From Salipiger sp. IMCC34102 (GTDB taxonomy: Bacteria; Pseudomonadota; Alphaproteobacteria; Rhodobacterales; Rhodobacteraceae): DNA of 64,000 nt. Made by a program: the position numbers and the translations under genes. Shown here piece by piece: positions 1 to 9,592 of this stretch. The notes under the pieces are model-generated. The model did no database searches and was not told the DNA's origin. It worked only from the letters and a program-made list of their open reading frames with translations. The stretch's first letter is position 1. Each line of letters begins with the position of its first letter. The stretch is from contig NZ_SELQ01000003.1 in the NCBI RefSeq assembly GCF_004145405.1, positions 327,927 through 391,926 of the forward strand, given 5' to 3'.

Positions 1-334
1 GGCCCACGAGCGTCGCCTCGAAGTCGTCGACGCCGTCGCGGGCCACGAAGAGACCGAAGGAGGTCAGGTCGTTCAGGTGATAGGTGCCGTGCAGGGTGAC
101 GTTGGTCCCGGTGTCGTCGGCGTTGTCCGAGTTGACGCCGCGTGCGTTGATGGAGGCGCTGGCGAAGGGGGCGAAGCCATACTCCAGCCCGCCGCTGTAG
201 GAGACGTCGCCGAAATCGCTGCCATCGAGCGGGACGTTGTAGTCGATGCCAAGCTGGCCGCCGGTGACGCCCTGCGCCAATGCGGGGGAGGCTGCCGTCA
301 GGAGGACGGCAGCGAAAGCTGCTTTATGGGTCAT
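1..334 (-). CDS. Outer-membrane beta-barrel-like protein, N-terminal part
   Basis: The 5' end of a gene that runs off the left edge of the window; 111 codons are visible. The product starts with MTHKAAFAAVLLTAAS and has a typical signal peptide with a cut site after PALA. The mature part alternates short hydrophobic strands with Gly/Asn/Asp turns (LGIDYNVPL, VSYSGGLEYGF, ASINARG, VTLHGTYHL), as in small porins or barrel proteins of Rhodobacterales. The family is inferred from this pattern only. It lies downstream of gyrA on the same strand, with a hairpin in the gap. Confidence 0.6.
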   Translation of the reverse strand, partial: MTHKAAFAAVLLTAASPALAQGVTGGQLGIDYNVPLDGSDFGDVSYSGGLEYGFAPFASASINARGVNSDNADDTGTNVTLHGTYHLNDLTSFGLFVARDGVDDFEATLVG

Positions 335-342
335 GTTTACTC

Positions 343-383
343 GCCTCTGGTCGTGGGGGTTCGGTCCCCCTTGGGCCAGAGGC
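343..383 (-). promoter_or_regulatory. Two-tier hairpin over the ribosome binding site of the barrel-protein gene
   Basis: GCCTCTGG (343-350) pairs perfectly with CCAGAGGC (376-383), and GGGGG/CCCCC pair inside. In the minus-strand RNA the 3' arm carries AGAGG, the only Shine-Dalgarno-like stretch before the ATG at 334. The hairpin could act as the gyrA terminator, although it lacks a T-run, or as a leader that masks the ribosome site. The structure is seen; the role is inferred. Confidence 0.4.
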
Positions 384-432
384 TAACGCGCGGGCGCGCG
401 CCCGGCAAGTTCCACCGGGCGCGCCGCGCGGA

Positions 433-3183
433 TTACGAAGCGGGTGCCTCTCCCTCTGTGGCATCCTCGCCACCCTGGTCGGCGATCCAGGCGACGGAGG
501 CGACCACTTCGCCCTTGGCGGTGTTGAACACCTTCACCCCCCCGGCGCCGCGCGAGCGGAAGGAGATCCCCTCCACCGGCACCCGGATCGACTGGCCGGT
601 GGAGGTTACCAGCATGATCTGGTCCGACAGATCGACCGGGAAGGAGGTGACCAAGGGGCCACCGCGCATCGCCTTGTCGGTGGCCATGACGCCCATGCCG
701 CCACGCCCGCGCACGGGGTAGTCGTGGCTGGACGACAGTTTGCCCATGCCGTTCGCGGTGATCGTCAGGATCAGCGTCTCGGCCGCCGACATCTCGGCGT
801 AGCGTTCCTGGGTGATCGCGCCGGGGGCCACGTCGTCCTCGTCGTCTGAGCCTTCGGCCTCGTCGGTGAGGCCCGCCATGGCGCGGCGCATTTTGAGGTA
901 GGCGGCCCGTTCAGAAGCCTCGGCCTCGAAGTGGGGAATGATCGACATCGAGACGACCTCGTCGTCGCCGTTCAGCCGCACGCCCCGCACGCCGGTCGAG
1001 GCGCGGGAGTTGAAGACGCGCACATCCGTCGCGGGGAAGCGGATCGCCCGGCCGGAATTGGTGACCAGCATGACGTCGTCGCTTTCGCTCGCGATGCGGG
1101 CGTTGATCAGGCGGATGTCCTCGCCCTCCTCGAACTTCATCGCGATTTTGCCGGCGCGGTTCACGTTGGTGAAATCCGACAGCCGGTTGCGCCGCACGGT
1201 GCCCGCGGAGGTGGCGAAGACCACCTGCAGATCGTCCCATTCCGCCTCGTCGCGGTCCACGGGCATGATCGCGGCGATGGAGACGCCCGCCTCGATCGGC
1301 AGGATGTTCACGATCGCCTTGCCCTTGGCGGTGCGGCTGCCCAGCGGCAACTGCCAGCATTTCAGCTTGTAGACCATGCCGGAGGTCGTGAAGAACAGAA
1401 GCTGGGTATGCGTATTGGCCACGAAGAGGGTGGTGACCACATCCTCTTCCTTGGTCTGCATCGACGACAGCCCCTTGCCGCCACGCCGCTGCGCGCGGAA
1501 GTCGGCCAGCGCCGTGCGCTTGATGTAGCCGCCGGAGGTGACGGTCACGACCATGTCCTCGCGCTCGATCAGGTCCTCGTCCATCATGTCCCCGGCCCAG
1601 TCGACGATTTCTGTCCGGCGGGGGACGGCGTGATTGTCGCGCACCTCGGTCAGCTCGTCGCGGATGATCTGCAGGATGCGCTCGCGCGACCCCAGGATCT
1701 CGAGGTAGTCCCGGATTTTCTTGGCGAGCTCCTGCAGCTCGTCGGTGACCTCCTTGACGCCGATCTGCGTGAGCCGCTGCAGGCGGAGTTCCAGGATCGC
1801 GCGGGCCTGCGCCTCCGAGAGGTTGTAGGTGCCATCATCGTTGGCCGTATGCGTGGGATCGTCGATCAGCGCGATGTATTCCAGGATCTCTTCGGCGGGC
1901 CAGCGGCGGGTCATCAACGCCTCGCGTGCCTCGGCCGCGTCGGTCGAACGGCGGATCGTGGCCACGACCTCGTCGATGTTGGTGACGGCCACGGCCAGAC
2001 CGCAAAGGATATGACTGCGCTCGCGTGCCTTGCGCAACTCGAAGGCGGTGCGGCGGGCGACGACATCCTCGCGGAAGTCGACGAAGGATGTAAGGAACCG
2101 GCGCAGGGTCAGCGTTTCGGGCTTGCCGCCGTTGAGCGCCAGCATGTTGCAGGCGAAGTTCGTCTGCATCGGCGTGAAGCGGAAGAGCTGGTTCAGCACC
2201 ACTTCCGCGGTGGCATCGCGCTTGAGCTCGACCACCACCCGCACGCCGTTACGGTCGGATTCGTCCTGCACGTGGGCGATCCCCTCGATCCGTTTTTCAC
2301 GGGCGGCCTCGGCGATGCGGTCGATCATGACCGACTTGTTCACCTGGTAGGGCACGTCGTCGATGACGATCGCGTAGCGGTCCTTGCGCAACTCTTCGAC
2401 ATGGGTGCGCGAGCGCATGACCACGCTGCCGCGCCCCTCGAGGTAGGCCTTGCGCGCGCCGGACCGGCCCAGCATGATCCCGCCCGTGGGGAAATCGGGG
2501 CCGGGGATGTAGTCGATCAACGCCTCGGTCGACAGGTCCGGATCGTCGATCAGCGCCAGCGTGGCGTCGATGACTTCGCCGAGGTTGTGCGGCGGGATAT
2601 TGGTCGCCATGCCCACGGCAATGCCACCGGCCCCGTTGACCAGCATGTTGGGGAACCGCGCGGGCAGAACCGAAGGTTCGCGGTCCTTGCCGTCGTAGTT
2701 CAGCTGGAAATCGACGGTGTCCTTGTCGATGTCGTCCAGAAGGTAGCCCGCGACCTTCTGCATGCGGACTTCCGTGTAGCGGTAGGCGGCGGCCTTGTCG
2801 CCGTCCATCGAACCGAAGTTGCCCTGACCGTCGAGCAGAACGAGGCTCATCGAGAAATCCTGCGCCATCCGCACCAGCGCGTCGTAGATCGCCGAGTCCC
2901 CGTGGGGGTGGTACTTCCCCATCGTCTCGGCAACGGGGCGCGAGGACTTCCGGTACGGCTTGTCGTAGGTGTTGTTGGTGTCGTGCATCGCGTAGAGGAT
3001 CCGCCGGTGCACCGGCTTCAACCCGTCGCGCAGATCGGGGATCGCGCGGGAGACGATGACGGACATCGCGTAGTCGAGATAGGCGGTCCTGAGCTCGTCC
3101 TCGATGCTGACGGAGGGGCCGTCGTACTCGGGACGCGCGGGGCCGTCGTCGTCGCTTTCGGGGGTGTCCGGGATGTCGGTCAT
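433..3183 (-). CDS. gyrA: DNA gyrase subunit A
   Basis: The breakage-reunion subunit of DNA gyrase, which introduces negative supercoils together with GyrB; 916 residues. The start at [10 protein letters not shown] is preferred over an ATG 12 codons upstream because the family begins close to the conserved [19 protein letters not shown]. The catalytic tyrosine is Y136 in YRYTEVR. The quinolone-resistance region reads [15 protein letters not shown] with Ser97 and Asp101, the sensitive-type residues (E. coli S83 and D87). The GyrA box QRRGGKG begins the C-terminal DNA-wrapping domain. The C-terminal part carries an acidic insert ([10 protein letters not shown]) seen in alphaproteobacterial forms. 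Confidence 0.97.
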   Translation of the reverse strand: MTDIPDTPESDDDGPARPEYDGPSVSIEDELRTAYLDYAMSVIVSRAIPDLRDGLKPVHRRILYAMHDTNNTYDKPYRKSSRPVAETMGKYHPHGDSAIYDALVRMAQDFSMSLVLLDGQGNFGSMDGDKAAAYRYTEVRMQKVAGYLLDDIDKDTVDFQLNYDGKDREPSVLPARFPNMLVNGAGGIAVGMATNIPPHNLGEVIDATLALIDDPDLSTEALIDYIPGPDFPTGGIMLGRSGARKAYLEGRGSVVMRSRTHVEELRKDRYAIVIDDVPYQVNKSVMIDRIAEAAREKRIEGIAHVQDESDRNGVRVVVELKRDATAEVVLNQLFRFTPMQTNFACNMLALNGGKPETLTLRRFLTSFVDFREDVVARRTAFELRKARERSHILCGLAVAVTNIDEVVATIRRSTDAAEAREALMTRRWPAEEILEYIALIDDPTHTANDDGTYNLSEAQARAILELRLQRLTQIGVKEVTDELQELAKKIRDYLEILGSRERILQIIRDELTEVRDNHAVPRRTEIVDWAGDMMDEDLIEREDMVVTVTSGGYIKRTALADFRAQRRGGKGLSSMQTKEEDVVTTLFVANTHTQLLFFTTSGMVYKLKCWQLPLGSRTAKGKAIVNILPIEAGVSIAAIMPVDRDEAEWDDLQVVFATSAGTVRRNRLSDFTNVNRAGKIAMKFEEGEDIRLINARIASESDDVMLVTNSGRAIRFPATDVRVFNSRASTGVRGVRLNGDDEVVSMSIIPHFEAEASERAAYLKMRRAMAGLTDEAEGSDDEDDVAPGAITQERYAEMSAAETLILTITANGMGKLSSSHDYPVRGRGGMGVMATDKAMRGGPLVTSFPVDLSDQIMLVTSTGQSIRVPVEGISFRSRGAGGVKVFNTAKGEVVASVAWIADQGGEDATEGEAPAS

Positions 3184-3261
3184 CGGGTCTGCTTCTACGC
3201 CAGTTCTGGGTTGGGGCAACCTAGCCCGTACCGCATGTTGTGTGCAACTGCGGAAGGCCGT

Positions 3262-3331
3262 GGATCGCGCCTTTCAGGCGCGATCCCTGGGGCTCTGCCC
3301 CAGGTCCCGGGATATTTTCGGCCAGAAGAAG
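3262..3331. repeat. Intergenic repeat: two hairpins plus a CCAGAAGAAG segment
   Basis: Between gyrA and the arginase gene. A perfect hairpin GGATCGCGCC/GGCGCGATCC (3262-3286) is followed by CTGGGGC/GCCCCAG (3287-3303) and then GGGATATTTTCGGCCAGAAG. The last part is a variant of the TTTATCTGGCCAGATGAAG repeat found at four other places in this window. It may serve as a transcription terminator for the minus-strand genes. The hairpins are exact; membership of the repeat family is by inspection. Confidence 0.55.
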
Positions 3332-3352
3332 GGGGCGCGCGCGCGCTTTGCG

Positions 3353-4276
3353 TCAGCCGTGGCTGCGAGTGGGGCGGTCGAAGACGCGGCGGCCCAGAAG
3401 CGAGGCGGTGAGATCCACCATCAGCGAGGCGGTCTTGCCCCGGTCGTCGAGGAAGGGATTGAGTTCCACAAGGTCGAGCGATGTGACGCACCCTGCGTCG
3501 CAGAGCATCTCCATCACCAGGTGCCCTTCGCGCACCGTGGCACCGCCCGGGACGGTGGTGCCCACGGCAGGGGCCACGGCGGGGTCGAGGAAATCGACGT
3601 CGAGCGAGACGTGCAGCATGCCGTCCGCCTCCGCAACGCGCTGGAGGAAGGCGGCGAGCGGCGTGCGGATGCCGTCCTCGTCGATGCGGCGCATGTCGAC
3701 CACGTCGACGTCCATGTCCAGCAGGGCCGCATGTTCCGCGCCGTCGACGCTGCGCAGGCCGAGCATGCAGATGTTGGCGGGATCGACCTGCGCGGGGACG
3801 GGCGGAAAGCCCTCGAACCCGTCGCGCCCGATGACGTAACCCACCGGCGTGCCGTGCAGGTTGCCGCTGGTGCTGGTGGCGGGCGTGTGGATGTCGCTGT
3901 GCGCGTCGAGCCAGAGCGCGAAGAACGGCCGGCCCTGCGCCTTGGCATGGGCGGCCATGCCGGACACGGTTCCGAGCGCCAGCGCGTGATCGCCGCCTAG
4001 GAAGATCGGCAGGCCGCGCGGGGCGGCCTCCTGCGCGGCCTGCGCCAGGGTCCGGGTCCAGCCGACCGTTTCCGAAAGCGCGTGGACGGCCGGGTTGGGG
4101 TGATCCGGGACGGTGACATCGGCGGGGGAGAGGTTGCCCAGATCTTCCACCGTGTGGCCCAGGGTGGTGATCGCCTCCGCCAGGCCCGCGGTGCGGTAGG
4201 AATCGGGACCCATCAGGCAGCCGCGGCGGCGCTTGCCGCAGTCCACGGGGGCGCCGATCAGGATGCAGTGGGTCAC
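3353..4276 (-). CDS. rocF: Arginase
   Basis: Hydrolyses L-arginine to ornithine and urea. 307 residues, full length for the family. The binuclear manganese ligands lie in GGDHALALGT, DAHSDIHTP and SLDVDFLDP, and the late acidic motif is LDLVELNP. The GTG start at 4276 overlaps the dsbB stop (GTGA) and gives the standard N-terminus MTHCILIGAPVDCGKRRRGC. It is the last gene of a dsbB-containing overlap cluster, an odd pairing that suggests shared transcription rather than shared function. Agmatinase is the main alternative, but the N-terminus favours arginase. Confidence 0.9.
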   Translation of the reverse strand: MTHCILIGAPVDCGKRRRGCLMGPDSYRTAGLAEAITTLGHTVEDLGNLSPADVTVPDHPNPAVHALSETVGWTRTLAQAAQEAAPRGLPIFLGGDHALALGTVSGMAAHAKAQGRPFFALWLDAHSDIHTPATSTSGNLHGTPVGYVIGRDGFEGFPPVPAQVDPANICMLGLRSVDGAEHAALLDMDVDVVDMRRIDEDGIRTPLAAFLQRVAEADGMLHVSLDVDFLDPAVAPAVGTTVPGGATVREGHLVMEMLCDAGCVTSLDLVELNPFLDDRGKTASLMVDLTASLLGRRVFDRPTRSHG

Positions 4277-4740
4277 AACGGGGTCTCCTCGGGGTCGGGG
4301 GCGCGGGCGGCGGCGATCCACAGGACCATCAGCCCGAGCGAGAACAGCGCGTTCCAGCTGGGCATCGACAGGCCGAGGAACGCCCAGCTCACCTGGTCGC
4401 ACATGATCAGGCGCGGGCCGTCCAGCGACAAAAGATCCCCGCTCAGCGCGCCACCGCCGCCGCCGGTGCAGGAGGCGGGACCGTCCCACAAGGCCCGCTC
4501 CACCCCGGTGTGCCAGATGCCGATGCCGGCGGTGAGCGCGGTGGCCAGGGCGCCCGCCCAGGCCCAGGCCCGGTGCGGCACGGTGAAGGCAAGCACGCCC
4601 AGCGCGATCGCCGCCATGTGCGGCCAGCGCTGCCACAGGCACATCTGGCAGGGCAGGTAGCCCAGGAACTGGAACAGGTAGGCCCCGGCCAGCAGCAGGG
4701 TCGACCCGGCGGCCGCGAGAAAGATCAGGGTGCGGGCCAT
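4273..4740 (-). CDS. dsbB: Disulfide bond formation protein B
   Basis: An inner-membrane quinone reductase that reoxidises DsbA; 155 residues. It has four hydrophobic segments, a first periplasmic pair in PCQMC and a second pair in SCTGG and LIMCDQ, the two disulfides expected for DsbB. The start is MARTLIFLAAAG, whose ATG overlaps the stop of the upstream yqaA gene (ATGA). Its stop overlaps the arginase start. No DsbA gene is present in the window. Confidence 0.9.
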   Translation of the reverse strand: MARTLIFLAAAGSTLLLAGAYLFQFLGYLPCQMCLWQRWPHMAAIALGVLAFTVPHRAWAWAGALATALTAGIGIWHTGVERALWDGPASCTGGGGGALSGDLLSLDGPRLIMCDQVSWAFLGLSMPSWNALFSLGLMVLWIAAARAPDPEETPL

Positions 4741-5318
4741 CAGAAGACTCCCAGCAAGAGGAACCCGCCCAGCAGAAGGACGCAGAACAGGGTGAAGACG
4801 AGGCCCAGGCGACGCTCGATGAAGTCGCGGATCGGGGCGCCGAACTTCCACAGCAAGGCGGCGACGAGGAAGAACCGCAGCGCCCGGGCGATGAGCGAGG
4901 CCAAGACGAAGACCGGCAGCGACAGGCCCGTGACGCCGCTGGCGATGGTGATGACCTTGAAGGGGAACGGCGTCACCCCCGCGATCAGCACCGCCCAGGC
5001 GCCCCAGTCGTTGTAGGTCAGCGCGAAGGCGTCGAAATCCTCGAGCTTGTGGTAGAAGTCGAGCACCGGCGCGCCCACGGTGTCGAAGAGGAACGCGCCG
5101 ATGAAATAGCCCAGAAGCGCGCCCGCGACGGACGCCAGCGTGGCCACCGCCGCGATCAGGAAGGCGAGGCGGGGCCTTGCGATGATCATCGGGATCATCA
5201 GAACGTCCGGCGGGATCGGGAAGACGCTGCTTTCCACGAAGGCCACCGCCGCCAGCGCCCAGAGCGCATGGGGCGAACGCGACAGCGTCATGGTCCAGTC
5301 GTAGAGCCTGCGCAGCAT
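4740..5318 (-). CDS. YqaA/DedA-family membrane protein (VTT domain)
   Basis: A 192-residue inner-membrane protein of the SNARE-associated/VTT (DedA-like) superfamily. It shows the family signature around FVESSVFPIPPDVLMIPMI, a glycine-rich helix (GALLGYFIGAFLFD) and the re-entrant segment AGVTPFPFKVITIASG. Members are linked to phospholipid flipping and membrane homeostasis; the substrate here is unknown. The start MLRRLYDWTM is chosen over an in-frame ATG 17 codons upstream because the family starts close to the first helix. It is first in the yqaA-dsbB-rocF overlap cluster. Confidence 0.85.
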   Translation of the reverse strand: MLRRLYDWTMTLSRSPHALWALAAVAFVESSVFPIPPDVLMIPMIIARPRLAFLIAAVATLASVAGALLGYFIGAFLFDTVGAPVLDFYHKLEDFDAFALTYNDWGAWAVLIAGVTPFPFKVITIASGVTGLSLPVFVLASLIARALRFFLVAALLWKFGAPIRDFIERRLGLVFTLFCVLLLGGFLLLGVF

Positions 5319-5433
5319 GGGGTGCCTTTCGGTTTCACCCCATAGGCCACGGGTCGCGCATGGGGTCAAGTCGCGGGATGGACGGGGTCTGCGGTCGCGC
5401 TATCGTGAAGATCCGAACATGTAGGAGATCGTC

Positions 5434-6276
5434 ATGCAGTGGAGAGGTCGGCGCAGCAGCCGCAATATCGAACGGCGCGGGCGGGGCGGCGGTCGTGCCG
5501 TCGGAGGAATCGGCGGCATCGGTGCCGTGATCGTCCTGCTTCTGGGGTGGTACTTCGGGATCGACACCTCGGCACTGGTGGGCGGCACCGGATCGCCCTC
5601 GACGCAGACGGCCGACCGCAGCGCCATCGACGGCGAGGACCCGGAGATGGAGCAGTTCGTGGCCGCCGTCTTGGGGCTGACCGAGGACGTCTGGGCGCAG
5701 ACCTTCCAGCAGCAGGTGGGGGAGCCCTACAGCCCGCCCACATTGGTGCTTTTCGACGGGGTCACGCAATCGGCCTGCGGCACCGCGAACGCGGCAACGG
5801 GGCCGTTCTATTGCCCGTCGGAGGACCGGATCTTCCTCGACACGCAGTTCTTCCGCACCCTGTCGGACCGGCTGGGGGCCGGTGGCGACTTCGCCCAGGC
5901 CTACGTGATCGCCCATGAGGTGGCCCACCACATCCAGAACGAGCTGGGGATCCTGGGCCAGGTGAACCGGATGCGCGCGCAGGCCTCGCCCGCGGACGGC
6001 AACGCGCTGTCCGTCCGCACCGAGCTTCAGGCGGATTGCTACTCCGGCATCTGGGCGCGGGGCGCGGAAGAGGCCTTCGGCGTGCTGGAGCCGGGAGATA
6101 TCGAGGAGGCGATGAACGCCGCCGCCGCGATCGGCGACGACCGGCTGCAAGGGGCCGCTGCACGGCCCGACAGCTTCACCCACGGCACCAGTGCGCAGCG
6201 CCAGCGCTGGTTCGCGCGGGGCTTCGACAGCGGCAACATGACCGATTGCGACACCTTCTCGGCGACGCAACTGTGA
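5434..6276 (+). CDS. ypfJ: Neutral zinc metallopeptidase, YpfJ/KPN_02809 family
   Basis: A 280-residue predicted zinc protease with the HEVAHH motif at residues 161-166, followed by HIQNELG. One N-terminal membrane segment (about residues 25-42, GGIGGIGAVIVLLLGWYFGI) follows a basic cytoplasmic tail, so the catalytic domain should face the periplasm. The conserved block ELQADCYSGIWARGAEE supplies the third metal ligand. Substrates of this widespread family are unknown to me. It stands alone and is divergent from yqaA. Confidence 0.88.
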   Translation: MQWRGRRSSRNIERRGRGGGRAVGGIGGIGAVIVLLLGWYFGIDTSALVGGTGSPSTQTADRSAIDGEDPEMEQFVAAVLGLTEDVWAQTFQQQVGEPYSPPTLVLFDGVTQSACGTANAATGPFYCPSEDRIFLDTQFFRTLSDRLGAGGDFAQAYVIAHEVAHHIQNELGILGQVNRMRAQASPADGNALSVRTELQADCYSGIWARGAEEAFGVLEPGDIEEAMNAAAAIGDDRLQGAAARPDSFTHGTSAQRQRWFARGFDSGNMTDCDTFSATQL

Positions 6277-6388
6277 CGGCGTCTTTCACGCCTGGCGCCG
6301 GCCTGCGCGCGGAGGGCGAATTTCGGTGGGGTCGGGGTGTCGTGTCGGATTGACGGGACGCGGCGTTGGGGTTACCTCGCGATCACCG

Positions 6389-6474
6389 GCCGGTGTGGCG
6401 GAATGGTAGACGCAGGGGATTCAAAATCCCCCGCCCGCAAGGGCTTGTCGGTTCGAGTCCGACCACCGGTACCA
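6389..6474 (+). tRNA. tRNA-Leu (anticodon CAA)
   Basis: An 86-nt class II tRNA. Acceptor GCCGGTG pairs with CACCGGT (one G-U pair), followed by encoded ACCA. The anticodon arm GGGGA-TTCAAAA-TCCCC gives CAA. A long variable arm (CCGCCCGCAAGGGCTTGTCGG region) and the TTCGAGTC T-loop fit leucine. The encoded CCA ends four bases before the stop codon of the opposing mocA-like gene. Confidence 0.96.
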
Positions 6475-6478
6475 GGTT

Positions 6479-7060
6479 TCACTCAGCGTTGAAGGCGGCC
6501 CAATCCTCGGGCGTGTCGAGATCCAGCCGCGCGCGGTCGTCCGCAAAGGGGATCAGCACCGTGCGGTCCGCATGACGCGCGATAAGCGGCGCGGCACCGG
6601 TATCCCCATGCAAGGTCGCAAAGGCAGGTCGCAGGGCCGCATCGAACAGCGTCGGATGACCCGGCGCGTTCGAAGCCGTGGCACCACGCCAGATCAACGC
6701 GTCGGGATGCGCCGACCGCGCCGCGATCACCGCCTGCATCTCGGGGGCGGCGATGCGGGGCAGGTCCGCCAGCACCACCAGGAACGCGTCGCAGGCGGGC
6801 AGGGCCGCCACCGCATCCCGCAGGCTCCCCGACAGACCCTCCGCCCCGGAGGGCACCGCGATCGGCGTGACGGGCAAACCCGCCAACACGGCGCGTCGTG
6901 CCTCCGCGTGATGATGCAGCGCGACAAAGGTTTCGCCGACGGCCACGGCGTCCTGTGCGATGCGGCGCAGAAGCGGTTGGCCCGAAACAACTTCGAGGCA
7001 CTTGTCCGACCCGCGCATCCGCGAAGATGCTCCGGCGGCAAGAATCAGAATCGGAATCAT
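6479..7060 (-). CDS. mocA: MobA-like nucleotidyltransferase (molybdenum cofactor cytidylyltransferase type)
   Basis: A 193-residue NTP-transferase of the MobA/MocA superfamily. It has the signature MIPILILAAGASSRMRGSDK with the LAAGxSxRMG-type nucleotide loop, the metal-binding DLPRI motif, GHPTLF, and LDTPEDW at the end. Such enzymes attach CMP to molybdopterin for xanthine dehydrogenase-type enzymes. The cognate maturation genes xdhC and the molybdopterin-binding gene lie 26 kb away at 32.8-34.7 kb, which supports this reading. No molybdoenzyme structural gene is in the window. The exact nucleotide (CTP or GTP) is inferred from family likeness. Confidence 0.8.
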   Translation of the reverse strand: MIPILILAAGASSRMRGSDKCLEVVSGQPLLRRIAQDAVAVGETFVALHHHAEARRAVLAGLPVTPIAVPSGAEGLSGSLRDAVAALPACDAFLVVLADLPRIAAPEMQAVIAARSAHPDALIWRGATASNAPGHPTLFDAALRPAFATLHGDTGAAPLIARHADRTVLIPFADDRARLDLDTPEDWAAFNAE

Positions 7061-7136
7061 GCGTGTCTCCGCGTGAGGTGGTCCGGCGCCCTGAATGTGC
7101 GACGGGCTGCGCCGCGCCGGTTGCGCAGCGTCCGGG

Positions 7137-7781
7137 TCATGGGCGGTCCGCGAGGGTCTTGCCCGGTTCGTCCACGAAGAGACCCGGAAGCGGGCGCAAC
7201 TGCGTGATGCGGTCCAGCCGCAAATCCTCGAAGCGGCGGGCGGTCTCGTTCCAGGCGGCCAGCGTCCAGAGCCGACCCCAGTAATCCAGCCGCAACGGCC
7301 GCAGCGTCGCCGTACGATCACCGAGCGTGACCTGAACGCGCTGACGGGCGCGCACGGCCTTGCGCAGGGCGGGCAGGTGCTGAAAACCGCGTGCGGCCTG
7401 CGCGAAGGGATAGATCGCGAGCGCCCGGGCGGACGCCTCGCCAGTCTGTTCGGGCAGCACGGCGGTCAGCTTCGCGTTCAGCGACCGGGCGGCGGCGGCG
7501 AGCTCCGCCTCCCGGCTTTCGGCCACGACCGCAAGGCCGATCGTCAGCGCCTCCACCTCTGCCGTGGTCAGATTGAGCGGCGGCAGGGTTACGTCGGCGG
7601 TGATCCGGTAGCCTATGCCCCGCGCGCCTTCGACCGGAACGCCGGACGCGGCCAGTGTTTCCATGTCGCGATAGATGGTGCGGACGTGCACGCCCGTCCG
7701 CCGGGCCAGCGCCTCCGCCTGGTGCAGGCCGCCGGTGCGCAGAGTCTGGATCAAGGTCATCAGGCGGTCGGTGCGTTTCAT
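7137..7781 (-). CDS. YafY-type transcriptional regulator (HTH_11 plus WYL)
   Basis: A 214-residue regulator. The N-terminal winged helix ([17 protein letters not shown], then [17 protein letters not shown]) is followed by a WYL-like effector domain ([33 protein letters not shown]). The ATG at 7781 is chosen because AGGAGG sits nine bases upstream; a TTG two codons earlier is too close to it. A TGACA/TGTCA inverted repeat just upstream may be its operator. It is divergent from tatA, and what it controls is not evident. Confidence 0.85.
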   Translation of the reverse strand: MKRTDRLMTLIQTLRTGGLHQAEALARRTGVHVRTIYRDMETLAASGVPVEGARGIGYRITADVTLPPLNLTTAEVEALTIGLAVVAESREAELAAAARSLNAKLTAVLPEQTGEASARALAIYPFAQAARGFQHLPALRKAVRARQRVQVTLGDRTATLRPLRLDYWGRLWTLAAWNETARRFEDLRLDRITQLRPLPGLFVDEPGKTLADRP

Positions 7782-7795
7782 GGACAAACTCCTCC

Positions 7796-7811
7796 TGACA
7801 GTTTTTTGTCA
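7796..7811. promoter_or_regulatory. Inverted repeat TGACA-N6-TGTCA upstream of the WYL regulator
   Basis: TGACA (7796-7800) and TGTCA (7807-7811) flank an A/T tract and lie next to the ribosome binding site of the regulator gene. The position suits autoregulation. The repeat is exact but short, so the function is a guess. Confidence 0.35.
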
Positions 7812-7958
7812 CGAGATCGGCGAAGTCCAGTAAAAATAGGTCGATCACAATCGCCAGATCGGTCGAATCGGGCTTCCCACGGGGCCCGCGCGCGCTTATG
7901 TCTGTGGCGTCATTCCGGCGCGGATCGCATCGCGTCAAACCTGATGGGGGATAATTCC

Positions 7959-8183
7959 ATGCTCAACAACATCGGCCTGCCGGGCCTTCTGCTGATCGCC
8001 GTCGTCGTCCTCGTGCTCTTCGGCCGTGGCAAGATCTCCAGCCTGATGGGTGAAGTCGGCAAGGGCATCACGGCCTTCAAGCGCGGCGTCGACGACGGCA
8101 AGAAGGAACTCGACGACAGCTTTGCCGACGCGCGCGACGTCTCTCCGGACGCGACCGTGAAGACCGACAAGGACAAGGTCTGA
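7959..8183 (+). CDS. tatA: Sec-independent translocase subunit TatA
   Basis: A 74-residue twin-arginine translocase pore subunit. A short N-terminal membrane helix ([17 protein letters not shown]) is followed by the FGRGKI hinge, an amphipathic helix ([22 protein letters not shown]) and an acidic tail. The ATG at 7959 has GGGGGA seven bases upstream; an ATG five codons earlier is possible but less well placed. It is the first gene of tatA-tatB-tatC. Confidence 0.95.
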   Translation: MLNNIGLPGLLLIAVVVLVLFGRGKISSLMGEVGKGITAFKRGVDDGKKELDDSFADARDVSPDATVKTDKDKV

Positions 8184-8207
8184 ATCAAGATATAGGGGGC
8201 TCTGCCC

Positions 8208-8732
8208 ATGTTCGGCCTTGGCGCGAGCGAGATGATCCTCCTGGGGGTCGTGGCCTTGATCGTAATCGGGCCGAAGGATCTGCCCAACCTGTTCCGCACG
8301 CTGGGTCAGTTCACGGGCAAGGCGCGGGCGATGGCGTCCGAATTCTCGCGCGCGATGGAAGCGGCGGCCGACGACAGCGGCGTGAAGGACATCTCGAAGT
8401 CGATCAAGGCCGCGGCGAACCCGACGAAATTCGGCCTCGACAGCGCGCGTGACGCGATGAGCGGCAAGAAGGGTCCCGCCACCCAATCGCTCAGCGCGGA
8501 TCGGCAGGCGGCCAAGGACAAGATCAGCGCCAACGCCGCCCGCGTGGCCGAGGAACGCCGCGCCCGTGAGGCTGCACTGGCCGAGGAAGACGAGGACATG
8601 GCCGACATGATGGACGACGCGCCCGCCATTCCGCCCTCCTCGGACGCGCCGCCCCGCGTGACTGAGAACGAAGCGGTCAAACCCGCGCCTGCACCCGCGC
8701 CCGAGACGACCGACGAGAAGACCTCCACATGA
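8208..8732 (+). CDS. tatB: Sec-independent translocase subunit TatB
   Basis: 174 residues. An N-terminal helix [25 protein letters not shown] carries the GPKDLP hinge of TatB, then an amphipathic helix and a long charged tail ending in a proline/alanine stretch. With TatC it forms the receptor for twin-arginine signal peptides. Its stop overlaps the tatC start (ATGA). Confidence 0.94.
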   Translation: MFGLGASEMILLGVVALIVIGPKDLPNLFRTLGQFTGKARAMASEFSRAMEAAADDSGVKDISKSIKAAANPTKFGLDSARDAMSGKKGPATQSLSADRQAAKDKISANAARVAEERRAREAALAEEDEDMADMMDDAPAIPPSSDAPPRVTENEAVKPAPAPAPETTDEKTST

Positions 8733-9592
8733 GTGCCGCCGACGAGCTGGAAGACAGCGCCGCCCCGCTGATCGAGCACCTGACGGAACTGCGCAACCGG
8801 CTGATCCGGTCACTCATCGCCTTCATCATCGGGATGGTGATCTGCTTCACGGTCTGGAACCCGATCTTCAACTTCCTGACCCAGCCGCTGTGCCGCGCGC
8901 TGGAACTGGAAGGCCAGGATTGCGGGCTGATCTTCATCGCGCTGGAAGAAGGGTTCTTCGTCGCGATCCAGATCTCCCTTCTGGGCGGGCTGGCGCTGTC
9001 GTTCCCGGTGATCTCCTACCAGATGTGGCGTTTCGTGGCGCCAGGCCTCTACAAGTCCGAGAAGGGGGCCTTCCTGCCGTTCCTCGTGGCCTCGCCCTTC
9101 ATGTTCTTCCTTGGTGCGGCCTTCGCCTACTACGTGATCACGCCGCTGGCCTTCGACTTCTTCCTGGGCTTCCAGCAAGGCGAGATCGCGGCCGAAGGCG
9201 ATGTCACGACCGAGGCCGCGGGCCTGCTGTTTCAGGGGTCGGCCAAGGCCTACCTGAACCTGACCATCAAGTTCATCGTGGCCTTCGGGTTGTGCTTCCA
9301 GCTTCCCGTGCTGCTGACGCTGATGGGCAAGGCCGGGCTGGTCAGCGCCGCGGGCCTGCGCAACACGCGCAAGTATGCGGTGGTCGGCATCCTGCTGATG
9401 GCGGCGCTCGCCACGCCACCGGACGTCGTCAGCCAGGTGATCCTCTTCGTGGTGGTCTACGGCCTTTACGAGATCTCGATCCAACTGGTCGCCCGGGTCG
9501 AGGCGAAACGCCTGGCGCAGCTCCGGGCCGAGGGCGTGGTGGGCGAGGATGAGGATATCCACGGCAACCCGCTGGACGAGGACCCCCGTTGA
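8729..9592 (+). CDS. tatC: Sec-independent translocase subunit TatC
   Basis: 287 residues, a polytopic core subunit that recognises twin-arginine signals. The N-terminal [20 protein letters not shown] and [23 protein letters not shown] are family hallmarks, and six membrane helices can be traced. A periplasmic insert (EGQDCG near residue 60) is present. Its stop overlaps a TTG start of the next gene, so the DUF815 ATPase is probably co-transcribed. Confidence 0.96.
   Translation: MSAADELEDSAAPLIEHLTELRNRLIRSLIAFIIGMVICFTVWNPIFNFLTQPLCRALELEGQDCGLIFIALEEGFFVAIQISLLGGLALSFPVISYQMWRFVAPGLYKSEKGAFLPFLVASPFMFFLGAAFAYYVITPLAFDFFLGFQQGEIAAEGDVTTEAAGLLFQGSAKAYLNLTIKFIVAFGLCFQLPVLLTLMGKAGLVSAAGLRNTRKYAVVGILLMAALATPPDVVSQVILFVVVYGLYEISIQLVARVEAKRLAQLRAEGVVGEDEDIHGNPLDEDPR

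Noticed and set aside
931..3411. 826-codon plus-strand frame opposite gyrA
   Set aside because: Composition is that of an antisense shadow (His/Gln/Val/Asp-rich, no domain); gyrA on the minus strand is certain.
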